DNA of 22,089 nucleotides from Deltaproteobacteria bacterium. Lineage in GTDB: Bacteria; Desulfobacterota; DSM-4660; Desulfatiglandales; Desulfatiglandaceae. The stretch covers positions 1 through 22,089 of the forward strand of contig JABGPV010000050.1 of NCBI GenBank assembly GCA_018644785.1, given 5' to 3'. Of this stretch, positions 7,826-17,756 are shown one piece after another. Under the pieces are notes generated by a model, which was given only the letters and a program-made list of their open reading frames with translations, was not told the origin of the DNA and made no database searches. Both the position numbers and the translations under genes were made by a program. Position 1 is the first letter of the stretch. The number at the start of each line of letters is the position of its first letter.

Positions 7826-8114
7826 CAATGTTTTTTGCTGTAACTTCCATTTTTGGTCCCGAATGCTTTAAGAGGCGTCAAATTATTGCCAATTGAATTG
7901 ACCATTGCCTTTTCTTTTTTGACCGCTGATTAAACCATTTTATCGCTAATTGAAAAGCTTTCTTGATTTCCATGCATCTTTTATTCAAAACCCAAAGCAA
8001 TATCGGCTGATTATAAAGAAAACTTTAGGGAAAAACAATAGACCGACAAAAAATAGATCACGATTTTAGGGCCTCGGCAAAAAATAAAACCGGTGCAAGA
8101 TCTTGGCTGTACAC

Positions 8115-8528
8115 TCACTTTTGTCCTTTAACGGTTGTTGTTGAAATGAACAGTTTGTCAGCAATTTCCTTGTTGCTAAGTCTCTGAGCCAGCAAATCCA
8201 GAACATCGAGTTCACGATTGCTCAAGGGTTCGAACAGAGGCTGGGAAGGGGTGGATGGGTGGTGAGCGAGATGGGGGGAGGGGCTTTAATCGCCGGTTGC
8301 ATCCGGCACCATTTTGTGTTCATCCGTGAAGGTGGGCAAGGAGTGTTTTTTAGCATCACCGATCATATCATTTTCGGCAAACCAGCCGTTTTCCCGTCGA
8401 TCGAAAACCCGAGGGTATTTTCCAAAAAGACCGTTGTCTCCGCCACCGTGAAATGCAGGTCGGCACTGCCTATTTCATTCATCTGGCCCTGGACTCGGAG
8501 TTTGCTGGTAAGCAGCGGCGGATCTCGC
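8115..8528 (-). pseudogene. MalT-type LuxR-family regulator, remnant with the middle deleted
   Basis: Two separated pieces of one regulator are visible in the right order on the minus strand. The first (about 8528-8363) reads DPPLLTSKLRVQGQMNEIGS then ADLHFTVAETTVFLENTLGF, matching the segment after the ATPase core of MalT-like proteins ('DPPLPLARLRARGQ..EI...DLRFT..E...FL...'). The second (about 8240-8115) reads [20 protein letters not shown] then [19 protein letters not shown] and a stop. This is a LuxR helix-turn-helix that ends just where the recognition helix should continue ('TVK.H..NIY.KL'). A functional protein of this class has roughly 900 residues; here the ATPase core, most of the TPR-like middle and the last helix are gone. 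The left break abuts the stop codon of the cyclase gene within about 2 bp, marking a rearrangement boundary. Confidence 0.7.
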
Positions 8529-8529
8529 C

Positions 8530-9882
8530 CTATTTCTTGGTCAAGGTCTCTATCCCGGTCCAGTCTTCGGGAACACCGTCTACCATAAAGGTTGCGCATC
8601 GTTTGAGATAAATGCGAGCGGCCTTGTCTTCTGGGTTCTTTTGGAGCACCTGATTGAAATGAACGCTGGATTCAGAAAACTTCGTTTCATAATATAATCG
8701 GAGACCCTCTTCGAAATTAGTTTTTGTCTGCTCCTTTAATTTGACTCCCGGTTGAGGGTCTGCATCAAACACCTCATGCACTGATACGGGTTCCTTTTTG
8801 CCTTTGACCGTCACTTTGTCTACAAACCGGTGTTTATACTTATCGGGCTCTTCCAGAAGGGACATGGTCATTTCACTAAGAGATATGGATGATCCGTATA
8901 TCCTGGTCAACCCTTCCAATCGGGCTGCCAGATTCACCGCATCGGCCACCACAGCACCCTGCATCCGGTCTACGCTACCGATAATGCCCAGCATCAAATC
9001 ACCGATGTGAAGTCCCACTCCGATGCTTATGGGAGGAAAACCCTCTTTTTCACGTTCTTTATTATATTCAGAAACCGCCGTGTGCATGGCGATGGCCGCG
9101 GTGACTGCATCGTCCGGGGTGCCAGGGAAAAGTGCCATTACCCCGTCGCCATAGTACTGGTCAATGAACCCATTGTGCTCTTTAATTACAGGGCTGACCC
9201 GCCTCAGATAGGCATTGATGAAACTAAAGTTTTCCTGCGGGGACATGCCTTCCGAAAGCGTAGTCCATCCCCGGATGTCGGCAAACATAACAGTCATCTC
9301 CCGGTTTATCTGGTCTCCCAGTCTGATCTCAAGAATGCTCTGCTTGTTCAGCAGACTCAAGAACTCCCGAGGAACAAAACGCTCATAGACGTTATTCAAG
9401 TGGGCCAATTCGGTTGTGCGTTCTTTTACCCGTTCCTCCAGGATCTCGTTGGAAACTAATAGTTCTTTGTTTTTCTCGGCAAGACTCTTTTTCAAATTGT
9501 TGATCGTCAAATGGGTACTGACCCGGGCAATGATTTCCTCGGGTTGAAAAGGTTTCGATATATAATCGACCGCTCCCAGATCCAGGCCTTTTACTTTATC
9601 TTTGGTGTCATCAAGCGCAGAAAGAAAGATTACTGGAATATTTTCTGTTTCTGGATCATTCTTTAAACGGCGGCATACCTCAAACCCATCTATACCCGGC
9701 ATCATAATGTCCAGGAGGATAATATCAGGAACAGGATCTGTCGCTGCCATTTGAAGGGCCTTTTGACCATTTATGGCCGCGACAATTTTATATCGGTCCT
9801 TCAGTGTTTCCATAAGGACCTGGATGTTCTCAGGTGTATCATCCACGATAAGAATTTTTTGTTTTTCCAAGCCATCAACCAT
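8530..9882 (-). CDS. Response regulator with class III adenylate/guanylate cyclase output
   Basis: The 450-residue cytoplasmic protein starts with a receiver (8-122; D14/D15, phospho-acceptor D58, K110). A coiled-coil transducer follows (125-160), then [11 protein letters not shown], the usual lead-in to the cyclase domain (196-345). Metal ligands D202 (FADIRGWT) and D246 (YYGDG) are present, as are the transition-state residues N317 and R321 ([10 protein letters not shown]). The usual purine-binding lysine, in FIDKYxGD, is replaced by Q242 (FIDQYYGDG). A TPR-like unit (388-425) closes the chain. The ATG overlaps the end of the giant kinase gene by 8 bp, so translation is probably coupled and the kinase is the natural phosphodonor. 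The product is expected to be cAMP, but the lysine change makes the nucleotide preference uncertain. Confidence 0.9.
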   Translation of the reverse strand: MVDGLEKQKILIVDDTPENIQVLMETLKDRYKIVAAINGQKALQMAATDPVPDIILLDIMMPGIDGFEVCRRLKNDPETENIPVIFLSALDDTKDKVKGLDLGAVDYISKPFQPEEIIARVSTHLTINNLKKSLAEKNKELLVSNEILEERVKERTTELAHLNNVYERFVPREFLSLLNKQSILEIRLGDQINREMTVMFADIRGWTTLSEGMSPQENFSFINAYLRRVSPVIKEHNGFIDQYYGDGVMALFPGTPDDAVTAAIAMHTAVSEYNKEREKEGFPPISIGVGLHIGDLMLGIIGSVDRMQGAVVADAVNLAARLEGLTRIYGSSISLSEMTMSLLEEPDKYKHRFVDKVTVKGKKEPVSVHEVFDADPQPGVKLKEQTKTNFEEGLRLYYETKFSESSVHFNQVLQKNPEDKAARIYLKRCATFMVDGVPEDWTGIETLTKK

Positions 9883-12800
9883 TATCCACAGTCTCCTTCA
9901 ATGATATGTTCAACTCTTCGGCAATCTTTTGTAAACTCTGCAACGCATCATCTGTATCAAAGCTCTCCAGAGATTTTTCAAAGCGCCTGAACTCTTCCCC
10001 AACCGAAGAGTTTTCAAGATAGGGCTTCAACAATTCCAGGCGGCTCATGGCTTCCCCAAGATCCGATTCCAACAACTCAGCCATCTCAATTAGAAGTGAC
10101 GCCACCATACCGGTATCGATTGGAATCTCCCCAACAGGCGCCTTTTCTTTTTTCTTGGCAGCATCTTGCGCCTTCAAAATCTCTATACCACCCATAACCA
10201 CATTGAGATGAGATTCAAAGCTATCGAGCAGGGAATCCAGTGAATCGGTCTCTCCTTGTTTTATGGTCTTCTCCAGTCCCCCGGCGACGGGGAACAATTC
10301 CTGAGCGCCGAGGTTCCCGGATACCCCCTTGACCGTATGGGCTAATCGCGCGGCCGTTTCTGTATCTCCTTTATCAAGGGCACTCTTAATTTCATGGGTC
10401 GTATCTATATTATTCTCCAGGAATTGACGCAGAAGCTTTCCATACAGTTCCTTATTCTCCCGGACCTTCTTCAGGCCAGACTTGATTGAAATTCCGGGCA
10501 GCTCTGCAGGCAACATCTTATCCTCAGACTTGTCTTTCACCTTTGTCTCAAACGCTTTCGGCAGCTCCCGTTCTCCGGGTTTAATCCACCTCACTAATGT
10601 CGAAAACAACTCTGTTATGTCGATAGGTTTGGCCACATGGCCATTCATGCGGGCCTCATATGCCTTTTCCACATCCTGGGTCATGGCACTGGCAGTCATT
10701 GCGATAATCGGAATATTCCGGATTTCGGATTTTTGATTTCTAATTTCCTGCGTAGCCGTATACCCATCCATCACCGGCATATTGATATCCATGAGCACGA
10801 TGTCATATTCGGATTCTTGAACCATTGTAACGGCTTCCCGGCCATCATTGGCAATTTCCACAAAAAAGCCAGAATCCCCCAGAATTTCCTGAGCCACCTG
10901 CTGGTTGATCTCATTGTCTTCAACCAAGAGAATCCGGGCACCCTGTATTTGTTTTAAGCCTTCTATGGCCTTTTCTTTCCGCCGGGCCCGGGAGTCCTTC
11001 CGGATTCCTTTGCCGAACGCCTCCATCATCGCATCAAACAGGGTTGAGGGATTCACCGGCTTGGCGAGGAATCCATTAATCTCCACATCCTCCGCCTGTC
11101 GCGCCAGTTCTTCATGATCATAGGCTGTCACCATTATTATTGGGATTGGCGATTGATGATTCGCGATTGATGATTGAGGGTCCTTTTCCATTTCGCGGAT
11201 TTCCCGTGAAGCGACGATCCCATCCATCCCCGGCATCTTCCAGTCCATAACGACCAAATCAAAGGGATTATCCCGGGATGCTTCTTTGAGTTTCCAAAGA
11301 CCCTCTTCTCCGGATTCGGCTAAAGTGACATCAAAAGACATGGACACCAGCAAGTCCTGGAAAATTTCTCGGGAAATATCATTGTCATCCACCACCAATA
11401 CCCGTTTTCCCCTCAGGTCCGGGGAAGGCGCAAGTTGTTTTTCATCTTTTGTCTTGCCGACACCCAGAATAGCCGTGAAGATAAACTTGCTGCCCACACC
11501 GGGCTCACTTTCCACCCAGATCTCTCCACCCATCATTTCCACGAGGCGTTTGCTGATGGTCAATCCCAGTCCGGTACCACCATATTTTCGGGTCGTTGAT
11601 GTGTCGGCTTGCGAAAAGGCTTGAAAAAGTCTCTTCTGCTGCTCTTTGGTCATCCCGATGCCGGTATCTCTAACAGAGAACCTTAGTTTAACTTGCCTCT
11701 CACTCTTTTCCAACAATTCTGTAGAAACCAAAATCTCACCTGTGTCGGTGAATTTAACGGCGTTGTTTGACAAATTGATAAGCACCTGTCCCAGGCGAAG
11801 AGGATCACCCACCAGCGTTGCCGGGATAGCGGGATCGGTTTTAATCAGCAGTTCCAATCTCTTTTCCTGAGTCTTCACCCTCACCAGCGTCGAGATATTA
11901 TCCAGCGCATCTTCCAGGCTGAATTCCGCTGCTTCCATGTCCAGCTTTCCGGCCTCGATCTTGGAGAAATCAAGAATGTCGTTGATGATGCCCAATAACG
12001 ATTTGGCGGATGCATCGAGTTTGTCAAGGTAGTCATACTGTTTGGGCGTCAAGTCTGTTTTCAGTGCCAGATAACTCATTCCGATAATGGCGTTCATGGG
12101 GGTTCGGATCTCGTGGCTCATGTTGGCCAGAAAATCGCCTTTGGCCTGGGTGGCCTTTTCGGCATCCATTCTCGCCTTTTCCAGATCTTCCATCATGCTC
12201 TTGCGTTCAGTGATATCTTCCTTGATCGCCAAATAATGAGTAACGGTTCCGCCGGCGGACATAATTGGTGAAATGGATGCCGATTCCCAATAAAGCTCAC
12301 CGTTTTTCTTTCGGTTCAGGAACTCTCCCCGCCATTCTCCCCCTGCGGCGATGGTTTCCCAGAGATCCTGATAAATCTCAGGCGGATTTTCCCCCGACTT
12401 GAGAACACGCGGATTCTGGCCAACGGCCTCCTCGACGCTGTACCCCGTGATCTCACAGAATTTGGGGTTGACGTATTCGATATTTCCTTGAGGATCGGTG
12501 ATAACCACCGAAGCCGGACTTTGTTCGACGGCCCGGGAGAGCTTCTTCAACTCCTCCTCAGCCTCCTTCCGTTCTGTAATGTCACGAAGAGAGGCAACCA
12601 CGATGAGACCTTTATCGGTTTGAATTGGACTCAGATTGACATCCACGGGAATCTTGCGCCCGTCCCTGGCGACACCAAAAAAATTGTTGCGGAACCCCAT
12701 GGAAAGCCTCTTGGGATTCGCATAAAACCTGGCGCGATAATCCGGGTGTATATCCCGAATTTCCTCCGGAACCAGCATATCCACCTTCCGGCCGATGAGT

Positions 12801-15800
12801 TCTTTCCGGGAATATCCAAAAACATTTTCTACCTGGGAATTGACCAGGATGATGTCACCGCTTTCATTGGAAACGATCATCGCATCCGGCGCTGATTCAA
12901 GGAGCGCCGCAAATCGCTCCTCAGCGGCCTTTCGCTCAGTGATGTCTCTGAATGTGATCACTGCACCTACAAGCCTGCCATCCTGCTCCATGGGTGTGCT
13001 TGAGTATTCCACTGGAAAAAGGGTTCCGTCTTTTCGCCACAGCACTTCATCATCCACATGGTGTGAGGTACCATCCGTGAAGGCCTTGAACATGGGGCAG
13101 GTTTCAACTGAATAATGTGAACCATCAGCATGAGAATGGTGGAAAAGCTCATGCACCTTTTGTCCGACTATCTCCTCCTCGGAGAAACCCAACAGATTGA
13201 TTGCCGTCGGATTAATAAAATTTAGTTGCCCATCTGTATTTACCCCGAAAATCCCTTCACCGGCCGAGTTCAGAATCAGACGGGAGCGTTCCTCGGCTGT
13301 CACCAACTGTTCCTGGTTCTCTCTCAACTCCGCCGTTCGTGCTTCAACCTTCTCTTCCAGGGTGTCCTTCGCCTTTCTCAGCGCCCTACTGGTGCGTTCT
13401 CCGAGAATCAGGACAAGTAATACGGCGCCTACGGACAGAAACAGGGTAAACCCCAGCACACCGAATATGGTCGTTCGAGCGGTGTCATGGGCGGACAGGG
13501 CTTCATCCGCATCAATTTCAGCTGCCAATCCAACCCCCAGGTCAGCACACCAGAGCCGGGCGCCTAAAACCGGAACCCCCCTATAATCCCGGTATGCCTC
13601 CATATCCAGCCCGATTTTCGAATGGCCTTGATAACGACCGGCCTTTTCCATTTCCTGCTTCAGCCGAAAGGCGTCGGACACCATGCGGGTGAAGGGCTGT
13701 TGAGATCGTTCGATTTCGGGCTGGCGCCCCTCCGCCATGTTCACGCCGGGGTCCCGGATGTCCACATTCAGGGCGGCCTTCTGCCCTTCAGAGATCAACC
13801 CGATCCGGAGCAGTTGGTCTTCGAACCGGCTGTTTGAGAGAAGCCTGCCGTTGCTATCAAAGGCATAGGTCTCACCCGTCGTCAGGATCTCAAAAGCCTT
13901 CAGCACCTCACTGAAGTCCGTCCAGGGGTCTACGCGGAGTGTCATCGCTGCAAGAACCCGTCCATCACGATCCTGGATGGGCCCGATAAAAAACATGGTG
14001 GGCGGTTTTCCGGCCCCCTTCTTCCTGGAGGAATCCCCCATGTGAACATCAGAGGTCATGGGCCGCACAAAGCTCACCTCTCCCTGAAATGCCCTTTTGA
14101 GTATATCCGGATGTTTTTGGGCGATGACATTGGGGGTGCCGAGGTTGGTATCCCGCAAGGAGCCGACGCTGATATCATTTCGGTCGATGATAAAAAATCC
14201 GATATTTTGAAAAACATACTCGGGGTTGGCGAAAAACGACCGAGCGTCACGCAGTGCGTCTGAGTGCAGCAGCGCCTCCCGGCTGGGGGGAACCTTCAGG
14301 AGACGTCCGGTAATGGCCACCAGCTCCGGGTCACGGCCAATCCGCTTCATGAAGGACTTTCTTTCCGCCACCCACTGTTCGATCCTCTCTGTGGTGACGT
14401 CCAACGCCCCCGTGAGGAACCGGCCCGTATTGATCAAAACCCTTTCCCTGTTCTTCTCGAGGGCAAACCAGCCCAGCAGGATGACAATAACAACGAAGAC
14501 GCTCAAACCGGCCAGAACAAGCCCTCGAAACCAGGGAGATCCGAAACTGAGCGCAACGCCCTCCTCTTTTGTGGTTCTGACGAGAACCCAGGCCAGCAGG
14601 CTGATAATCATTAGAATGGCGGCGGCGTAAAGGATCAGCCGCCAGAACGATATCCCTTCATCCGGTAATGGGGTCTCGAGCGCTTGCTTCTCCGGCTCGA
14701 TCAGCCATTTTTGACGAAGCTGATTCATTTCCTGCGGGGTAACCTGAGCCGTGACCTTCATAATGGCAGATCGGAGCAGCGGCCAGTCATCCCGGATCCC
14801 CATACGCAGATTCACCAATTCCGGATTTCCGACATCCACCTCGCCCGAGACTCGAAGGCCCGTAAGCATATTCTTGCTGATCAGGGCTTGAATTACCGCG
14901 GCCTCGCCCAGAGCGGCATCCGCTTTTCCGAAGGTCACCGCCTTGAGGCTTGCCAGGACATCCTCCACCGGCAACCGTTTGATCTGAGGAAAGGACCTGG
15001 TCAGCACTTCCTCCCAGAAAAACCCCCTGGGGAATGCCACGGTCTTGCCGAAAAGCTCTTGAATTGTTCTATAGGGATGTTCCTGGGAGCTGATGATGAC
15101 ATTGGGATTCCGGATGTAGGGTTCCGTAAACAGGATATACTTCATCCTGTCTTCGGTTTTGACGATATTGAGAATAACATCCAGATCTTTCTTTCGTACC
15201 ATGCTCAGAAATTCATTCCAGCTCGGTCCGGTGACGTATTTGATCCGTATCCCTAAGCGTTCGGCCAAAAGGTTCATATAGTCGATGGAAAGCCCGGTGG
15301 GAGCGCCGTATTCAAAATAGTTGAACGGCGGCCAGTCCTTCTCGTTGTGCACACGGATCACCGGGTGTTTTTTCAACCAGGCCTGCTCCTTGGGGGTAAA
15401 TGTAGCTTTGGAGAGTTTTTTCTCTATCTCTTTTTCAACAAAACCCATCCAACGGTTTTTTATCGCATTGTGTCCCTTTTCCGGGATTGCCTTAAGTGCT
15501 TTATCAATCAAATTGGTTAAAATCGACCAATCTTTACGGACCGCCATATGGACTTCCGGCCCTTGAAAAGGGACTGAAGCAAGGGGTTTGATGCCGACAA
15601 GCGAAAGTTCCTTAATATGGTAGGATGTGGAAATGATATCGCCGATAAACGCATCCGCCTCACCAGTAACGAGCTTTTTCAACGCTTCCTGAATGGTGGG
15701 AGCTGTTATCACATGGTATTCCGGATAATTCGAACGCAGTTCACCTTCAATGGTATATCCTTTAACCACAACGGTGGTTTTGTCTTTTAAGTCAGTAAAA

Positions 15801-16606
15801 TTTGAAACGGTTTCATCATCGGTACGCGAAAAGATAAATTCCGTTAATTTGAAATAAGGAGCAGTAAAGTGAACAAAGGTTTCCCTTTCCTTGGAATGAT
15901 AAATGGCCGGAAGAAGATCAATTTCTTTCTGGCGGATCATGGATAAAAGCGCGTTCCAGGACGGGCCGGTGATGATTTCCAGCTCTATGCCAAGTATTTC
16001 CCCGATAATTTTCAGATAATCATTGGCAATACCGGCATATTTTCCATTCTTGTCAACGAAATCGAAGGGCGCCCAATCCTTCTCGCCGCCGGCCACGATC
16101 TTTTTGTGGTCAGCCAGCCAGGCCCTTTCAATATTAGTCAACTTTAGTTTCTTAGTTGTATCAGGCATCACCTCCTTATGAGGATCACTTTGGAACCAAT
16201 GGTCCCAAAGCCTTTGTTTTTCACCTACGGTCAGGGATTTGTATGCTTTGTCAAGGATGGTTTCCAATATCGGTAGATCTTTGGCTACCGCCCAATAGTG
16301 GGCCCTCAGCATTTTATTTCCGAAGGGCTTTGCGAATCCGCCTATGTGCAGGTCCATGAAAAATAGTTTAGCAAGTAAGTATTGACCCAAGTTTTGTTCC
16401 ATGATGGCGGCATCAGCCTTGCCATCTGATACCATTCGCAAAGCATCCGCCAAATCTTTTGAATGGATGATATTAATCTTGGGGTACTTCTTTTGCAGGA
16501 CCGCAAACAAAAAATACCCAGGGGGGCCAGCTATAGCTTTACCCTGAAGAGATTTTAGGCCATTCAGACCTTTACGGCTTTTTCTTGAAAAAATGGCAAT
16601 CTTCAC
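9875..16606 (-). CDS. Giant hybrid sensor kinase: SBP_bac_3 repeats, Cache-like, three PAS, HisKA/HATPase, two receivers, HPt (main frame)
   Basis: Numbering from the GTG at 16606 (2,243 residues). Residues 15-140 are the second lobe of a first SBP_bac_3 domain, followed by complete SBP_bac_3 domains at 155-395 and 403-640. Membrane segments lie at 653-676 and 695-715, a Cache-like extracytoplasmic domain at 730-1035, and a third membrane segment at 1045-1068. PAS domains follow at 1105-1225, 1228-1348 and 1352-1470. HisKA carries H1498 (SHEIRTPMN), and HATPase has [16 protein letters not shown] and GGTGLGL. Receiver 1 has D1788/K1849, receiver 2 has D1940/K1993, HPt has H2090 (ARLAHTVKG), and a helical tail occupies 2166-2238. 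The GTG is not the true start: the frame is open upstream to the A6 run at 16708-16713, where the signal-peptide part lies in another frame. Restored, the protein is about 2,374 residues. All catalytic motifs are intact, so the lesion is either recent, a read error, or bypassed. Confidence 0.9.
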   Translation of the reverse strand: MKIAIFSRKSRKGLNGLKSLQGKAIAGPPGYFLFAVLQKKYPKINIIHSKDLADALRMVSDGKADAAIMEQNLGQYLLAKLFFMDLHIGGFAKPFGNKMLRAHYWAVAKDLPILETILDKAYKSLTVGEKQRLWDHWFQSDPHKEVMPDTTKKLKLTNIERAWLADHKKIVAGGEKDWAPFDFVDKNGKYAGIANDYLKIIGEILGIELEIITGPSWNALLSMIRQKEIDLLPAIYHSKERETFVHFTAPYFKLTEFIFSRTDDETVSNFTDLKDKTTVVVKGYTIEGELRSNYPEYHVITAPTIQEALKKLVTGEADAFIGDIISTSYHIKELSLVGIKPLASVPFQGPEVHMAVRKDWSILTNLIDKALKAIPEKGHNAIKNRWMGFVEKEIEKKLSKATFTPKEQAWLKKHPVIRVHNEKDWPPFNYFEYGAPTGLSIDYMNLLAERLGIRIKYVTGPSWNEFLSMVRKKDLDVILNIVKTEDRMKYILFTEPYIRNPNVIISSQEHPYRTIQELFGKTVAFPRGFFWEEVLTRSFPQIKRLPVEDVLASLKAVTFGKADAALGEAAVIQALISKNMLTGLRVSGEVDVGNPELVNLRMGIRDDWPLLRSAIMKVTAQVTPQEMNQLRQKWLIEPEKQALETPLPDEGISFWRLILYAAAILMIISLLAWVLVRTTKEEGVALSFGSPWFRGLVLAGLSVFVVIVILLGWFALEKNRERVLINTGRFLTGALDVTTERIEQWVAERKSFMKRIGRDPELVAITGRLLKVPPSREALLHSDALRDARSFFANPEYVFQNIGFFIIDRNDISVGSLRDTNLGTPNVIAQKHPDILKRAFQGEVSFVRPMTSDVHMGDSSRKKGAGKPPTMFFIGPIQDRDGRVLAAMTLRVDPWTDFSEVLKAFEILTTGETYAFDSNGRLLSNSRFEDQLLRIGLISEGQKAALNVDIRDPGVNMAEGRQPEIERSQQPFTRMVSDAFRLKQEMEKAGRYQGHSKIGLDMEAYRDYRGVPVLGARLWCADLGVGLAAEIDADEALSAHDTARTTIFGVLGFTLFLSVGAVLLVLILGERTSRALRKAKDTLEEKVEARTAELRENQEQLVTAEERSRLILNSAGEGIFGVNTDGQLNFINPTAINLLGFSEEEIVGQKVHELFHHSHADGSHYSVETCPMFKAFTDGTSHHVDDEVLWRKDGTLFPVEYSSTPMEQDGRLVGAVITFRDITERKAAEERFAALLESAPDAMIVSNESGDIILVNSQVENVFGYSRKELIGRKVDMLVPEEIRDIHPDYRARFYANPKRLSMGFRNNFFGVARDGRKIPVDVNLSPIQTDKGLIVVASLRDITERKEAEEELKKLSRAVEQSPASVVITDPQGNIEYVNPKFCEITGYSVEEAVGQNPRVLKSGENPPEIYQDLWETIAAGGEWRGEFLNRKKNGELYWESASISPIMSAGGTVTHYLAIKEDITERKSMMEDLEKARMDAEKATQAKGDFLANMSHEIRTPMNAIIGMSYLALKTDLTPKQYDYLDKLDASAKSLLGIINDILDFSKIEAGKLDMEAAEFSLEDALDNISTLVRVKTQEKRLELLIKTDPAIPATLVGDPLRLGQVLINLSNNAVKFTDTGEILVSTELLEKSERQVKLRFSVRDTGIGMTKEQQKRLFQAFSQADTSTTRKYGGTGLGLTISKRLVEMMGGEIWVESEPGVGSKFIFTAILGVGKTKDEKQLAPSPDLRGKRVLVVDDNDISREIFQDLLVSMSFDVTLAESGEEGLWKLKEASRDNPFDLVVMDWKMPGMDGIVASREIREMEKDPQSSIANHQSPIPIIMVTAYDHEELARQAEDVEINGFLAKPVNPSTLFDAMMEAFGKGIRKDSRARRKEKAIEGLKQIQGARILLVEDNEINQQVAQEILGDSGFFVEIANDGREAVTMVQESEYDIVLMDINMPVMDGYTATQEIRNQKSEIRNIPIIAMTASAMTQDVEKAYEARMNGHVAKPIDITELFSTLVRWIKPGERELPKAFETKVKDKSEDKMLPAELPGISIKSGLKKVRENKELYGKLLRQFLENNIDTTHEIKSALDKGDTETAARLAHTVKGVSGNLGAQELFPVAGGLEKTIKQGETDSLDSLLDSFESHLNVVMGGIEILKAQDAAKKKEKAPVGEIPIDTGMVASLLIEMAELLESDLGEAMSRLELLKPYLENSSVGEEFRRFEKSLESFDTDDALQSLQKIAEELNISLKETVDNG
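10721..10748. repeat. Four tandem heptamers inside the receiver-2 coding region
   Basis: GATTTCG, GATTTTT, GATTTCT and AATTTCC stand head to tail (10721, 10728, 10735, 10742). On the coding strand they give RNQKSEIRN at about residues 1956-1964 of the main frame, an extra stretch just before strand 4 (IPIIAMTAS) of the second receiver. Confidence 0.7.
11143..11177. repeat. Five tandem heptamers inside the receiver-1 coding region
   Basis: GGATTGG, CGATTGA, TGATTCG, CGATTGA and TGATTGA follow without gaps, each with GATT at positions 2-5. They encode the insert [11 protein letters not shown] at about residues 1811-1821, again directly before strand 4 (PIIMVTAYD), this time of the first receiver. 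Confidence 0.75.
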
Positions 16607-16665
16607 CTTGGCAAAAGGTCCGCTGAAACTTAAGTATTGCTCTTTTTGTTTCGTATAGCCCTGAT

Positions 16666-16989
16666 TTAGAATAATCTGGGCTCGCCCATCCTTAATGGCC
16701 TGATGAGTTTTTTCATGGACGTTACGGTAAACTTAGCAGTAGCCCCTATTTTACGAGCCATCCTTTTTATAAGGTCTATGGTATAGCCTTGAACTTTGCC
16801 GTTTTCCATGAATGCGTAAGGCGGCATGCTCGCAGCGGTAACTTTAAGAGTCTTGTGGGCCTGTAGCCATTGCTTTTCTTTAGGGGTGAGATCGACAGAG
16901 GCCGCTTCCTGGGCAGCAGGCAATTGAGTATTACAAAGCAAGAGCGCTAGCCAGCAAATCAGAAAAATTACTTTCTTTTTGTTAATCAT
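16666..16989 (-). pseudogene. 5' part of the giant kinase gene: signal peptide and first SBP_bac_3 half-domain, frameshifted
   Basis: This frame starts with MINKKKVIFLICWLALLLC, a typical signal peptide ending near PAAQ, then the first lobe of an SBP_bac_3 domain (LTPKEKQWLQAHKTLKVTAA, then PPYAFMENGKVQGYTIDLIK). I prefer the ATG at 16989: AGGAAG lies about 9 nt upstream of it but directly abuts the earlier ATG at 16998. After TVTSMKK the frame reads unrelated residues and stops at 16666. If one A is added to the A6 run (16708-16713), the reading becomes [20 protein letters not shown], then [20 protein letters not shown], and joins the main frame seamlessly. So this is the amino end of the 9875-16606 protein rather than a separate gene. 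If translated alone it would be an exported fragment of about 107 residues. Confidence 0.85.
16708..16713 (-). other. A6 run (T6 on the plus strand) where the giant kinase frame breaks
   Basis: Codons ATG AAA AAA CTC in the upstream frame become ATG AAA AAA ACT CAT if the run is seven A's long, which restores the SBP_bac_3 domain. A one-base contraction of a homopolymer, a sequencing or assembly error, or a -1 ribosomal slip on A AAA AA would all produce or bypass this break. Confidence 0.8.
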
Positions 16990-17034
16990 GGTTCGCATCT
17001 TCCTATTTAGACTTTGTTTATTAGTTTAGCTGTT

Positions 17035-17741
17035 TCAACCACTTAAATAATTGACAATGACTGCCACCAGGGGTAGAGCCTCCTTGAACTTGTATTTCTT
17101 GATGAGCCGGTCCAGGTCGGCAATTTCCATGCTGAATTCAGACGGCAACTTCAGATCCCTGATCTTCAACATGGCCTCATTACAGGGGTTCGGCTTCCGG
17201 GTTTTCAGATGGGGCAGCATTTCTTCCAGCTTGGTTGCCAGTTCATCGGGGGTGGCTTCGGGACCAGCTTTTTCTGAACCTGCGGTTTCCTTTTCTTCTC
17301 CACCCAGCACCCCCAGAGCCGCTACAACATTCTCCAGCACTTTGCCAAAAGCGGAAATTTTCTCTTCGTATGAATCCATCTTATCATTCTTGATGGTGTG
17401 TTCCAGCTCGGCAGCGGCTTCCCTCCCATACTCTCAAGAATCAGAGAGGACCGGCCCACGCGGAAATCCGCTCTCCCGGAGATCACTTTCTCGGTCACAT
17501 CGGTGCCGAATTCATACTCTTTGATGGTGACATCCAAACCGGCATCTTGGTAGAAGCCCAATTCTTTAGCTGCGTAGTTACCGGCGAATTGGAACTGGTT
17601 TTTCCCGATGAGTTGGAGGATGACCTTGTCAGCAGCAAAGGTCGAACCAGGCAGGAACAACAAAAGAAACCATATACATGTGTACAATAAAAGACGTTGG
17701 TATTTTTTCTGCGACATGATCTGAAGTCCTGAACCAAACAT
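17035..17741 (-). pseudogene. NMT1-type sensor hybrid kinase, internally deleted: SBP N-terminus and HPt/tail C-terminus
   Basis: The 5' piece (17741 or ATG 17717 to about 17430) has a signal peptide (LLLYTCIWFLLLFLPGSTFA) and the start of an NMT1/THI5-like substrate-binding domain: LIGKNQFQFAGNYAAKELGF, then DAGLDVTIKEYEFGTDVTEK, then SGRADFRVG. The 3' piece, in a different frame from about 17430 to 17035, reads GREAAAELEHTIKNDKMDSY and on, which looks like the last helices of an HPt domain. It is followed by a helical tail (LEEMLPHLKTRKPN, then LIKKYKFKEALPLVAVIVNY). Everything expected between them in such kinases (TM, PAS, HisKA, HATPase, receivers) is missing. The junction lies within roughly 17400-17440 and also shifts the frame. 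It begins 15 bp after the lipoprotein gene and may still be transcribed with the mla operon. AGGA before 17717 favours that ATG. Confidence 0.75.
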
Positions 17742-17756
17742 TGTTCCACTAAGAAT

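Noticed and set aside
7826..8114. Sigma54 or sigma70 promoter for the PAS-GAF kinase
   Set aside because: TTGACG and TTGGCA hexamers occur on the minus strand, but none has a matching second box at the right distance.
10721..11177. Repeats as a CRISPR-like array or as a REP element
   Set aside because: Units are 7 bp, contiguous, without spacers or dyad symmetry, and lie within an open coding frame.
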